DNA of 64,000 bases from Anaerotignum sp. (lineage in GTDB: Bacteria; Bacillota; Clostridia; Lachnospirales; Anaerotignaceae): NCBI RefSeq assembly GCF_030625865.1, contig NZ_DAOUQB010000001.1, forward strand, positions 1 to 64,000, in the 5' to 3' direction. Shown one piece after another: positions 1 to 7,491 of the stretch. The notes below the pieces were generated by a model, which did not search any database, had not been told where the DNA came from, and was given only the letters and a program-made list of their open reading frames with translations. A program made the translations under genes and the position numbers. How positions within the stretch are numbered: the first letter of the stretch is position 1; every line of letters begins with the position of its first letter.

Positions 1-13
1 TATTTTCCGACAT
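1..13 (-). CDS. Start of an unidentified gene, cut by the window edge
   Basis: Only the first four codons (M-S-E-N) are inside the window. On the minus strand an AAAGGAGTG ribosome binding site stands 5 bases before an ATG at 13-11. The start lies 19 bases after the stop of the membrane-protein gene at 33-566, so the two are very likely one operon. Nothing can be said of the product. Its value is that the membrane protein is the first gene of a unit of at least two. Confidence 0.5.
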
Positions 14-32
14 AATTACACTCCTTTTAGTT

Positions 33-566
33 TTAGTATGTAAAATTTTTAATTAGTAAAATCCAAAAAATATAAGTTATAATTAGACTAAATACTGCTA
101 AAGTCATATAAGCACTTAATTTCATTTGATATTTATTTTTAATTAAGTTTTGCTCTCTATTCTGGATGGCTTTATCTATAAAATAATTTTTCAAGAAAAT
201 ACAATTAGCTTCTTCAATCTCATTTTCAACATAAAAATTGATTAACGATGCATTGTAAGATAATTTTTCTTTAATTTCTTTAATCGATATCAAATAATAA
301 CTATTTTTATAATAAGTTTTTAGAAAATAATATAATGTAATTAAAGTTAAAACAGCAGAAACTAATTCAAACAAAAAGAATATAATTGGTATGATTTTAA
401 ATACTAAATTCAAGTCTGTCAGTATTCCAATTATAAATGTTTGTCCTGTGCATAAGATTGTAAGTAGTGTTAAAGACGTTCCAATTTTGTTGTTCATAGC
501 GTCTTTATATTCAATTTCTTTATAATATAATTCTTTGTATTCGGCAACTAAATTAAGTTTGTCCAT
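33..566 (-). CDS. Small membrane protein, three predicted TM helices, mobile-element cargo
   Basis: I do not recognise a named family. The 177-residue product has a short charged amphipathic N-terminus (residues 1-25), two closely spaced hydrophobic helices (about 27-49 and 54-80), a charged, probably helical middle region, and a last TM helix near the C-terminus (about 155-175). The ATG at 566 is chosen over upstream ATGs because AAGGGG precedes it at the right distance. The layout (helix, TM pair, soluble stretch, TM) is loosely like small membrane effectors of nucleotide-signalling defence systems, but no diagnostic motif is visible. It sits between the integrase side of a mobile element and a second gene that leaves the window. 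Very AT-rich codon use fits acquired DNA. Confidence 0.7.
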   Translation of the reverse strand: MDKLNLVAEYKELYYKEIEYKDAMNNKIGTSLTLLTILCTGQTFIIGILTDLNLVFKIIPIIFFLFELVSAVLTLITLYYFLKTYYKNSYYLISIKEIKEKLSYNASLINFYVENEIEEANCIFLKNYFIDKAIQNREQNLIKNKYQMKLSAYMTLAVFSLIITYIFWILLIKNFTY

Positions 567-726
567 GATATCCCCTTGTACAATAATCATATATACAACA
601 TCTCTTAAATATAGTAACATTTTTACAAATATTGGTCAATGTTAATATTATAATAAGATAGTAATGATTTTCTGAATGTTTAATAGTTTTTATGTGTGAA
701 CAAATATAATAAAATTTAAAACTTTT

Positions 727-760
727 AGGACAGGTATTTAAGTATAGCTGTCCTTTTTTT
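727..760 (+). terminator. Intrinsic terminator upstream of the excisionase gene
   Basis: AGGACAG and CTGTCCT (727-733 and 748-754) form a 7-bp stem followed by a run of T. It lies about 20 bases before the excisionase-like gene, so it may attenuate transcription into xis-int. Confidence 0.7.
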
Positions 761-781
761 GATTGGAAAGAAGGATGATTA

Positions 782-1042
782 ATTATAGAAGAAATTTTAA
801 AGGATTGCCCTGATATTGTTGGAGTTAATGATTTACAGAATTTATTACATATTGGCAGAAATAAGGCATATGAACTATTGAGGAATAATGAAATACGCTC
901 TATTAAAATTGGAAGAGATTATAAGATACCTAAAAGATGTATTATTGACTATATTTATAACGGATTAGGAATTCAAAACAATAATGCTTTATGTTATAAT
1001 ATTATTGATTTTAAAAGTGGGCTATCAATAAAAGGAGAGTGA
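782..1042 (+). CDS. Excisionase-like helix-turn-helix DNA-binding protein with a non-ATG start
   Basis: The frame encodes about 86 residues with the typical excisionase/MerR-like winged-helix pattern: 'VNDLQNLLHIGRNKAYELL' then 'IKIGRDYKIPKR'. This matches the small HTH proteins that precede integrases in clostridial elements and direct excision by bending att DNA. It ends 4 bases before the integrase ATG, and the integrase ribosome binding site lies inside its last codons, so the genes are co-transcribed. The start is odd: an in-frame TGA stands at 776-778, and the only candidates are ATT (782) or ATA (785), with AAGGA at 770-774 at a suitable distance. Either a rare ATT start is used or the original ATG has decayed. 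An ATG at 775 opens a different frame that stops after 12 codons. Confidence 0.65.
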   Translation: MIEEILKDCPDIVGVNDLQNLLHIGRNKAYELLRNNEIRSIKIGRDYKIPKRCIIDYIYNGLGIQNNNALCYNIIDFKSGLSIKGE

Positions 1043-1046
1043 AACT

Positions 1047-2180
1047 ATGACTGGTAGCCTTCAAGAGAAAAATAATAAGTTTTACGTTGTCCTTAACTTT
1101 AAAGTGGAAGGTAAAAGAAAACAAAAATGGATACCATCAGGGTTAGATGTTAAAGGCAATAAAAGAAAAGCCTTAGAATTTCTAAAACTAACACTTCAAG
1201 AATATGAAAAAAATGAAGAAAAATTAGTTGGTTCATCTAAAATGTTATTTGCGGATTTCATGTTGGAATGGCTAGAAGTAATTAAGACTACAGTTAGACC
1301 AAATACATATTGTTCATATGTAACCGTTGTGAAAGCTCATATTGAGCCGTATTTCAGAAAAGAAAAATTAAATCTTCAAGACTTAAAACCTATTCATATT
1401 CAAAAATATTATTCTTATAAACTTGAGACTATAAGTGGAAATACAGTGATCAAACATCATGCTAACATTCATAAAGCATTGGCTTACGCAGTTACTCTTG
1501 AATTGATTCAGCATAATCCAGCAGACAATGTATTGTTGCCAAAGAAAAAGAAGTTCAAATCTAGCTATTATGATGTTGAGCAAATTAATAAACTATTGCA
1601 AATTGTAAGAGACACAAGCCTTGAAACCCCTGTACTATTAACCTCATATTATGGATTTAGGCGTAGTGAAATATTAGGTTTAAAATGGAGTGCAATAGAC
1701 TTCAAGCAAAATGTAATCCACGTTGACCACACTGCTATATTGGTAGGAAGTCAAACAGTTTACGATGATGTGACTAAAACAAAATCCAGTTGCAGAACTT
1801 TGCCATTGGACAAGAATATTAAGTCATATCTTCAGAAATTAAAAAAGAAACAATTAGAAGATAAAATGTTGATGGGAAATTGTTACCAAGATAATGATTA
1901 TGTGTGTAAACGGCAAGATGGAAGTCTGATAAAACCAAACTATATCTCACAAGCATTTAAAGATATTCTGGTTGAAAATAATATGCCATCAATAAGATTT
2001 CATGATTTGAGGCATAGTTCAGCATCTATGTTGTTAAATTTGGGGTATAGTATTAAGGATATTCAAGAATGGTTGGGGCATGGAGATTACGCTACCACAG
2101 CTAATATTTATGCTCATTTGCAATATGAATCTAAGGTTAATATGGCAAGTGAGATTGAAGGGAAGTTGGCTATATATTAA
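1047..2180 (+). CDS. int: Tyrosine recombinase / site-specific integrase
   Basis: This 377-residue phage/Tn916-type integrase carries out integration and excision of the element. An N-terminal AP2-like arm-binding region (about 1-55) is followed by a SAM-like core-binding domain (about 65-150) and the catalytic domain. The catalytic residues are present: Arg in 'GFRRSEILGL', 'HDLRHSSA' (His and second Arg), 'LGHGDYATT' and the nucleophile Tyr in 'NIYAHL'. The protein is full length, with no frameshift. AAAGGAGAG precedes the ATG. The gene reads toward the tRNA-Leu fragment less than 200 bases downstream, its likely recombination site. Confidence 0.95.
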   Translation: MTGSLQEKNNKFYVVLNFKVEGKRKQKWIPSGLDVKGNKRKALEFLKLTLQEYEKNEEKLVGSSKMLFADFMLEWLEVIKTTVRPNTYCSYVTVVKAHIEPYFRKEKLNLQDLKPIHIQKYYSYKLETISGNTVIKHHANIHKALAYAVTLELIQHNPADNVLLPKKKKFKSSYYDVEQINKLLQIVRDTSLETPVLLTSYYGFRRSEILGLKWSAIDFKQNVIHVDHTAILVGSQTVYDDVTKTKSSCRTLPLDKNIKSYLQKLKKKQLEDKMLMGNCYQDNDYVCKRQDGSLIKPNYISQAFKDILVENNMPSIRFHDLRHSSASMLLNLGYSIKDIQEWLGHGDYATTANIYAHLQYESKVNMASEIEGKLAIY

Positions 2181-2356
2181 GACAGGATTACTTCTAACCA
2201 CTTCTAACATTTTTCTAACCAATGGCGTAAAAATGAGAAGTAAGCAAACTTAACGAAATTTGTGTAAAAGTGGTGAAAACTCAGTAAAATCAATGGTTCG
2301 AGCGGTGCTAGTTAAACTTAATTAATGCTGAAAAGTGATTGATAACATATAGATTT

Positions 2357-2414
2357 TTAGATTCAGGTTCTAGTCGGGGTTTTCCTGGTGCAGGTTCAAG
2401 TCCTGTCATCCGCA
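2357..2414 (+). other. 3' fragment of tRNA-Leu(CAG): attachment-site junction
   Basis: The bases fold as the 3' half of a class II tRNA. Anticodon stem 2357-2361/2369-2373 encloses loop TTCAGGT (anticodon CAG, Leu). A long variable arm follows, then T-arm 2390-2406 with loop TTCAAGT, acceptor strand CATCCGC at 2407-2413 and discriminator A at 2414. CCA is not encoded. No matching 5' half (GCGGATG, D-arm) lies upstream; unrelated AT-rich DNA takes its place. This is expected when an element has recombined in the anticodon arm and left a duplicated 3' end. Confidence 0.8.
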
Positions 2415-2427
2415 TTATTGCTGAAGT

Positions 2428-2457
2428 CTTGAAAATCAACATTTTCAAGGCTTTTTT
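2428..2457 (+). terminator. Terminator following the tRNA-Leu 3' end
   Basis: CTTGAAAAT (2428-2436) pairs with ATTTTCAAG (2441-2449) across a 4-base loop, then GCTTTTTT. It was presumably the terminator of the original tRNA-Leu gene and marks the first chromosomal sequence right of the element. Confidence 0.75.
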
Positions 2458-2460
2458 AGT

Positions 2461-2991
2461 GCTTAAAATTTGCTTTTTAAGCCTTGAATAGCCTTAAAAG
2501 AAGGGTATGAAACTAACGAAGATGTAACCATTTAATTGTCTTAAGAAAAATATGGAAATTTATAGAAATAATCATTGCAATTTAATTTGAACGTAGATAA
2601 AATACAATAAGACAATACAAACGTAGTAATTGATTTCATTGCAAAAATTCCGAAAATAGGGTGCTTATCTACACAGTTAAAAAAAGGAGCCTTTATTACA
2701 GAAATTTAGAACGTTTGGAAAAATTCAAAATTTACGGGAAAAAGATTTCTTATTCTGCAAAAGCAACAAATTGTGAACGCAAAGTAGAAGAATCAGAATG
2801 ATACAAATTTTATGATATATATGTTTTAAAGCGAATTCTCATAAAGCAAAATATTTATTAGATGAATGTATAAGAAATTTTAATGGTTAGAAAAGCATAA
2901 GTATTTCGTCAGAAGTGGGTTGAACCCGTATATGACCTTTCTTTAGCTATGATAAAATAGGGTTTAGATATTTGTGATAAGGAGTTAAGCT
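2461..2991. other. Gene-free AT-rich stretch, possible decayed coding remnants
   Basis: About 530 bases without a supportable gene. A short open stretch at about 2701-2802 reads like protein but has no start codon or ribosome binding site. This may be debris left by earlier integrations at the tRNA. The promoter of the next gene must lie near 2915-2965 (TATGATAAA-type -10), but no well-spaced -35 was found. Confidence 0.4.
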
Positions 2992-3354
2992 ATGAAAAGA
3001 ATATTACTGTTTCCAGTAGCAATGGGATTAATGATAATTGGATTGATATGGTGGAGCAATAAAGAGGAAATTATGCACATAGGAGTAAATGCAGAAATTT
3101 TAGAGATCAATAAAGAACTAAAAGGTTTTGTAGTTAAAAGCTTAGACGAAGACAGTGTTTTAGGGGAAAAGTGTTATATCAGCTGTGAGAATCCGGAAGT
3201 GTATTTTATTTATGTCGACTATGACACCAGAGAAGTTCAAAATTTGACATATGATGATTTCGTTGTTGGAGATGAAATTACAGTAGATGTAAAATCGGTT
3301 GAAAAGAAATATGCGTTAACTTATAGGGTACAACTGCTTACGCAAAGATTATGA
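2992..3354 (+). CDS. Small membrane-anchored protein of unknown function
   Basis: Not recognised. The 120-residue product starts with a single hydrophobic helix (about residues 4-22, ending in Trp-Trp) and then has an extracytoplasmic acidic domain of about 95 residues with alternating hydrophobic positions, suggesting a small beta-barrel. Two cysteines ('GEKCYISCENPEV') lie four residues apart. AAGGAG is 7 bases before the ATG. It stands alone between the tRNA fragment and convergent genes, so context gives no hint. Confidence 0.65.
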   Translation: MKRILLFPVAMGLMIIGLIWWSNKEEIMHIGVNAEILEINKELKGFVVKSLDEDSVLGEKCYISCENPEVYFIYVDYDTREVQNLTYDDFVVGDEITVDVKSVEKKYALTYRVQLLTQRL

Positions 3355-3412
3355 AAAATGGGGAGTGTTAAAATTCCTGGTAGATACGGGGCTGAAAAGA
3401 ACCGGGGTTTCA

Positions 3413-3445
3413 ACAAAAGAAAGCCAGCATCGATTAGACGCTGGC
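3413..3445 (-). terminator. Terminator of the map-MFS operon
   Basis: On the minus strand GCCAGC and GCTGGC (3440-3445 and 3423-3428) form a stem with an 11-base loop, followed by TTTCTTTTGTT. It lies about 30 bases after the MFS stop codon. Confidence 0.65.
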
Positions 3446-3474
3446 CATAGATAATCTATGATATGGAATTTACC

Positions 3475-4656
3475 TTAAGCTGTACACTGTACATCGTTGT
3501 TTGGGGTATTTTGCGCACCCAGAAGAAAGAACACCATGCCGATGACACATAATAAAGTAGAAATCCATAGCATAACGCTTACATTGAAATACTGTAAAAT
3601 ATACCCACCTGAAAGGCTGCCCAGGATATTTCCCACTGTAATGCCAACTGTGATAAGGGCTTGCCCTTTGACTTGATCGCATCTTCCTAAGACTGCACTA
3701 ACATAATATACGATTGCCGCCGTAAAAGGAGCGAAGGAGATGGCTTGAAAGCTTAATGCCAAATATAACATGGTTAAGTTTGAGGCAAGTGTTATGCCAA
3801 GGCCTTTCATAACAAAGAAAACTGCCGTAAAACGAAGCAATTTTCCGCAATTCCATTTGCGAATCATCCTTGTGCAAAAAAGCATTGCGGGAACCTCCAA
3901 AAGGGCGGTATAAGCCATAATTTGCCCCAATGCTTCATTTCCTGCCCCGATGTGCTTTATGATATGTATCATATAGTTGCTGATTGCGCTATGGGATATA
4001 AAAATGCAAGCGATTCCTATGACGAGCAGGGCAAAGCGAGGATTATTTTTTAATACTGTAATGCTTCCCCCTTGTACCAAATCTATGGTTTGCTGGCTTC
4101 CCATTTCCGGAAATTTTTGAAGGAAAAGCAGAAGAATTATGATTAATCCACAGGCAATCAAAGGCAGGCAGTTTGTAGAAAAAATAACAGTGAGTGTTCC
4201 TAAAAAGAATGTCAAAACAGAGTATGATAATGAGCCGATACCCCTTGAAACCCCGAAATTTAGAGGGATTCCGTTTTGAATCAGTTGGATGCCCAAGGCA
4301 CTTAATATTGGCTGTGAGGAAAGCTGCAAAAGAATGAGCAGACTATACAAGATTGCCACGATGATTTTAGGCAAGGGAAACACAGCCAAAAGGAGAAAAG
4401 GGACAATTTGCGCCAAGTAAAGGAGCATAAGCACCCGTTTTACGGTAAAATGTGTGCCTTTATCTGCCGCACCGGCAATGATGGGTTGTAAAAGGACAGA
4501 AAGAAAGCTGGAGACAGCAATGAGCGTTCCAATACTGCCATTGGAAAAACCGTGGTCTAGAAGGAATAAGGCTGTAAAGCTTACAACACAGCCGTAACTC
4601 ATCCAATAGAACCCTTGCAAAGCACCATAGAAATAGATTAAATTATCCCTCTTCAT
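3475..4656 (-). CDS. MFS transporter, 12 TM, LacY/nucleoside-symporter-like
   Basis: A 393-residue, very hydrophobic protein with about 12 membrane helices. 'FYGALQGFYWMSYGCVVSF' in helix 1 and the 'VSRGIGSLSYSV' region in helix 5 match the MFS_1-like branch that contains LacY and nucleoside permeases. It probably moves a sugar, nucleoside or similar small molecule with protons. The substrate cannot be read from sequence. It follows the methionine aminopeptidase gene by 18 bases on the same strand, so they share a transcript, though no functional link is obvious. Confidence 0.85.
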   Translation of the reverse strand: MKRDNLIYFYGALQGFYWMSYGCVVSFTALFLLDHGFSNGSIGTLIAVSSFLSVLLQPIIAGAADKGTHFTVKRVLMLLYLAQIVPFLLLAVFPLPKIIVAILYSLLILLQLSSQPILSALGIQLIQNGIPLNFGVSRGIGSLSYSVLTFFLGTLTVIFSTNCLPLIACGLIIILLLFLQKFPEMGSQQTIDLVQGGSITVLKNNPRFALLVIGIACIFISHSAISNYMIHIIKHIGAGNEALGQIMAYTALLEVPAMLFCTRMIRKWNCGKLLRFTAVFFVMKGLGITLASNLTMLYLALSFQAISFAPFTAAIVYYVSAVLGRCDQVKGQALITVGITVGNILGSLSGGYILQYFNVSVMLWISTLLCVIGMVFFLLGAQNTPNNDVQCTA

Positions 4657-4674
4657 TTTTTAAACCTCATACAG

Positions 4675-5544
4675 TTAATGGGTAATGATTTCTGCTCCAT
4701 CCTCCGTTACAAGAACGGTATATTCCCATTGGGCGGATAGGGAACCATCTTTCGTGTAAATTGTCCACCCGTTTTCTTCATCTTGGTAAAATGGCTCTTT
4801 TCCTGCATTTACCATAGGTTCGATGGTGAATACCATGCCGGGAACCAAAAGCATTCCCGTTCCCCGCTTGCCAATATGGCAAACATAAGGGTCTTCGTGG
4901 AAGTCATTTCCAACGCCATGGCCGCCAATATCTCTTAATACTGTATAGCCGTTGGCATAAATATATTCACTGATAACAAAGCCTATATCCCCTAAAAAAC
5001 CCCAAGGTTTTACTTCTTTTAAAGCCAAATCCACAGATTCTTTTGTCACTTGAACCAGTTTTTTTGCCTCCGGGCTGACTCCTCCAATGCAAAACATACG
5101 AGATGCATCCGCATAATAGCCGTCTAAAATTGTTGTTACGTCAACGTTTATAATGTCCCCTTCTTTTAAAACCTCATCGGGAGATGGGATGCCATGACAT
5201 ATTACATCATTGACAGAGGTGCACACACTTTTGGGATATCCGCAATAATTCAAGGGTGCAGGTATGCCGCCGTGGGAAACGGTATATTCATGAACCAGAG
5301 TGTTGATATCGTCGGTGGACATACCGGCGCAAATTTTTTCGGACACCATATCCAAAATTTCCGTATTTAATATTCCGGCTTTTCGGATACCTTCAATTTG
5401 AGCCGGAGTTTTAATGATTTTGTGTGAGGGAACCGTGGCGCCCTTTGCTTTATATTGTGCAAGTTTTTCATCCAATACTGCATGGCAGTGTTTATATTTT
5501 TTACCGCTGTTGCACCAGCAGGGGTCGTTACGACCGAGCTTCAT
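4675..5544 (-). CDS. map: Type I methionine aminopeptidase with N-terminal SEC-C zinc motif
   Basis: Removes the initiator methionine from new proteins. The 289-residue product has two parts. Residues 1-25 are a SEC-C motif ('GRNDPCWCNSGKKYKHCH'), the zinc-binding tail also found in SecA. From about residue 40 follows a complete M24 peptidase domain, with metal ligands in 'DGYYADAS', 'GHGVGNDFHEDP', 'TIEPM' and 'WEYTVLV'. Clostridia often carry this SEC-C form, sometimes as a second map besides one in the ribosomal operon. AAGAAAGGATC supports the ATG at 5544. Confidence 0.95.
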   Translation of the reverse strand: MKLGRNDPCWCNSGKKYKHCHAVLDEKLAQYKAKGATVPSHKIIKTPAQIEGIRKAGILNTEILDMVSEKICAGMSTDDINTLVHEYTVSHGGIPAPLNYCGYPKSVCTSVNDVICHGIPSPDEVLKEGDIINVDVTTILDGYYADASRMFCIGGVSPEAKKLVQVTKESVDLALKEVKPWGFLGDIGFVISEYIYANGYTVLRDIGGHGVGNDFHEDPYVCHIGKRGTGMLLVPGMVFTIEPMVNAGKEPFYQDEENGWTIYTKDGSLSAQWEYTVLVTEDGAEIITH

Positions 5545-5789
5545 AAATGGTCAGATCCTTTCTTAAAATTAATTTAGTGTGTTAGAAAGCCATATTTATT
5601 GGTTTTTTGCAAAAAAGTTTCACAAACAGCAGAGGGAACTCTTATAAAGTAGTTTTTTGTCTATTTGTGAGTAAATTTAGGAAGAACACACAATAAATAA
5701 AAGGTTTTTTCAAAACACCTAAAAAAATCATTTACAAATTCAATTTTCATAGTAGCATAAAAGAGAAGGAATAACAATAGAGATATTGC

Positions 5790-5818
5790 TTGACTGGAAT
5801 TTATATCAGTGGTATTAC
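5790..5818 (+). promoter_or_regulatory. Sigma-A promoter for cysK-traX
   Basis: TTGACT (5790-5795) and TATTAC (5813-5818) are separated by 17 bases. The transcript would start about 35 bases before the cysK ATG, leaving no room for a riboswitch leader. Control, if any, would be by a repressor at the promoter. Confidence 0.55.
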
Positions 5819-5862
5819 TAAAACATATGGAAGCAGATAAAAATGGAAAGGATGGGAAAATT

Positions 5863-6792
5863 ATGATTTTTCGCAGCATTGAACAGTTAATTGGAAAAAC
5901 ACCATTATTGGAATTGACGCAGTTTGAAAAAAAATATGAGTTACAAGGTAAATTACTTGCAAAGGTGGAATTTATGAATCCCGGCGGCAGCGCAAAAGAC
6001 AGGGTAGCCAAGGCGATGATTGAAGATGGAGAAAAAAGGGGTATTTTAAAAGAAGGGGCAACCATTATTGAGCCTACCAGCGGTAATACGGGGATTGGCT
6101 TAGCGGTAATGGCTGTGGCGAAAGGATACCGTGCTATCATCGTAATGCCGGATTCTATGAGTATGGAACGTCGTTTGCTTATGAAAGCCTTTGGTGCAGA
6201 GTTGGTGCTTACTCCGGGTGCAAAAGGGATGGCGGGAGCCATTGAAAAAGCGGAAGAATTAAATAAGGAAATTCCTAATTCTTTTATCCCCGGACAGTTT
6301 GATAACCCGGCGAATACAAAGGCTCATTATGATACTACGGGGCCTGAGATATATGAAGATACGGAGGGAAAGGTGGATATTTTTGTTGCGGGTATTGGCA
6401 CCGGAGGTACAATTTCAGGTGTGGGTAAATATTTAAAAGAAAAGAATCCAAACATTCAGGTGGTTGCTGTTGAGCCTGCTTCCTCTCCTTTGTTATCCAA
6501 AGGCGTGGCAGGTTCCCATGGTATTCAGGGGATTGGTGCAAATTTTGTTCCTTCTATATTAGATACCCAAATATATGACGAGATTATTACTGTTGAAAAT
6601 GAAGAAGCCTTTGAAATGGGACGGGATATTGCGAAAACAGAAGGTCTTTTGGTGGGCATTTCTTCAGGAGCAGCTATCTTTGCCGCAAAGAAATTGGCAG
6701 AACGTCAGGAGAATGCGGGAAAAAATATTGTTGTGTTTTTACCTGATACAGGTGATCGCTACCTTTCCACAGCAATGTTTGCTGAAGGATAA
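5863..6792 (+). CDS. cysK: Cysteine synthase A (O-acetylserine sulfhydrylase)
   Basis: Makes L-cysteine from O-acetylserine and sulfide with PLP. The 309-residue protein is of normal family length. The PLP lysine is in 'NPGGSAKDR', the substrate-binding loop is 'PTSGNTGIGLA', the phosphate-binding loop is 'GTGGTISG', and 'GISSGAA' closes the PLP site. The ATG at 5863 is chosen because the family N-terminus begins 'IFRSIEQLIGKTPLLEL' there and AAAGGATGGG precedes it. An upstream ATG at 5809 lies inside the -10 region and cannot be used. Translation is coupled to the next gene by a TAATG overlap. Confidence 0.95.
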   Translation: MIFRSIEQLIGKTPLLELTQFEKKYELQGKLLAKVEFMNPGGSAKDRVAKAMIEDGEKRGILKEGATIIEPTSGNTGIGLAVMAVAKGYRAIIVMPDSMSMERRLLMKAFGAELVLTPGAKGMAGAIEKAEELNKEIPNSFIPGQFDNPANTKAHYDTTGPEIYEDTEGKVDIFVAGIGTGGTISGVGKYLKEKNPNIQVVAVEPASSPLLSKGVAGSHGIQGIGANFVPSILDTQIYDEIITVENEEAFEMGRDIAKTEGLLVGISSGAAIFAAKKLAERQENAGKNIVVFLPDTGDRYLSTAMFAEG

Positions 6793-7421
6793 TGGGTGAG
6801 CGGAATCATTTGACAGCGGCCTTAGCGGCCATTCTTATGGTTGTTGACCATATTGGTGCCATATTTTTTCCCGGTGAAATAGGTCTGCGTTTAATTGGTC
6901 GGCTGTCTTTTCCTTTGTTTGCATACGGAATTGCCCAGGGGGTAACTTATACATCCAATTTCTATAAGTATATATTCCGTATTCTTTTGGCGGCAGTTAT
7001 TTCTCAGCCTATTTATCAGAGGGCATTTTACAGCACCAACTTGAACCCTTTATTTACTCTGGCACTGGGGGCAGTGGTATTGCGGCTCTGGAGAAAGGGA
7101 GAAAAAGAGAGGTTTTTGGCAGGGATATTACTGATTCTTTCTTACTGGTTCAAAAGCAGTTATAGTTGGTACGGCGTTGCTACTATTTTTTTATATGGAT
7201 TCTATTATTGTGCCAAAGAGATTTCTTTTTACGGACAGGTGCTACTTCAGATTTTGTATGGATTTTTTACAGGCACATGGTTACAAAGTGCTTCCCTATG
7301 TGCTTTTCCTTTGGCGGGGAAGAAATGGAAACAAACGGTGCATTTGCCGAAATATTTTTTCTATGTATTTTATCCTATGCACCTACTCATTTTAATAGGT
7401 GTCAGAGGAATACTATATTAA
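6792..7421 (+). CDS. TraX family membrane protein
   Basis: A 209-residue integral membrane protein with about six to eight helices, of the TraX family. TraX acetylates F-pilin in E. coli, but chromosomal members in Firmicutes have no proven role. The family signature is at the N-terminus: 'MVVDHIGAIFF' followed by 'LIGRLSFPLFAYGIAQG'. The ATG overlaps the cysK stop codon by one base, so it is translated with cysK. Acyl transfer to a cell-surface compound is possible but not shown. The gene is complete and ends at a strong terminator. Confidence 0.85.
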   Translation: MGERNHLTAALAAILMVVDHIGAIFFPGEIGLRLIGRLSFPLFAYGIAQGVTYTSNFYKYIFRILLAAVISQPIYQRAFYSTNLNPLFTLALGAVVLRLWRKGEKERFLAGILLILSYWFKSSYSWYGVATIFLYGFYYCAKEISFYGQVLLQILYGFFTGTWLQSASLCAFPLAGKKWKQTVHLPKYFFYVFYPMHLLILIGVRGILY

Positions 7422-7456
7422 AAAACGGTCTGCTAAGTTCTGGCAGACCGTTTTTT
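7420..7456. terminator. Bidirectional terminator between traX and ytvI-like genes
   Basis: CGGTCTGC (7426-7433) pairs with GCAGACCG (7443-7450), flanked by A6 on the left and T6 on the right. It can end both convergent transcripts. Confidence 0.9.
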
Positions 7457-7491
7457 AATATAGATGATATCTATGATAAAGGAAAGTTTTT

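Larger units (their letters stand above)
1..2414. mobile_element. Right end of an integrated element (ICE, prophage or island) in tRNA-Leu
   Basis: A cargo operon, an excisionase-like gene and a complete tyrosine integrase are followed within 180 bases by a 3' fragment of tRNA-Leu. This is the usual layout at one end of an element that integrates into a tRNA gene. The sequence left of the fragment is clearly more AT-rich than the chromosomal genes to the right. The other end, with an expected complete tRNA-Leu, lies left of the window. No conjugation or phage structural genes are visible here, so the class of element cannot be decided. Confidence 0.75.

Noticed and set aside
2700-2802. Protein-like open stretch in the gap right of the tRNA fragment
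   Set aside because: There is no start codon or ribosome binding site, and it is too short to identify; at most debris of an older gene.
5545-5862. Possible T-box or S-box before cysK
   Set aside because: No specifier loop, antiterminator box or SAM core is visible, and the predicted promoter leaves only about 35 bases of leader.
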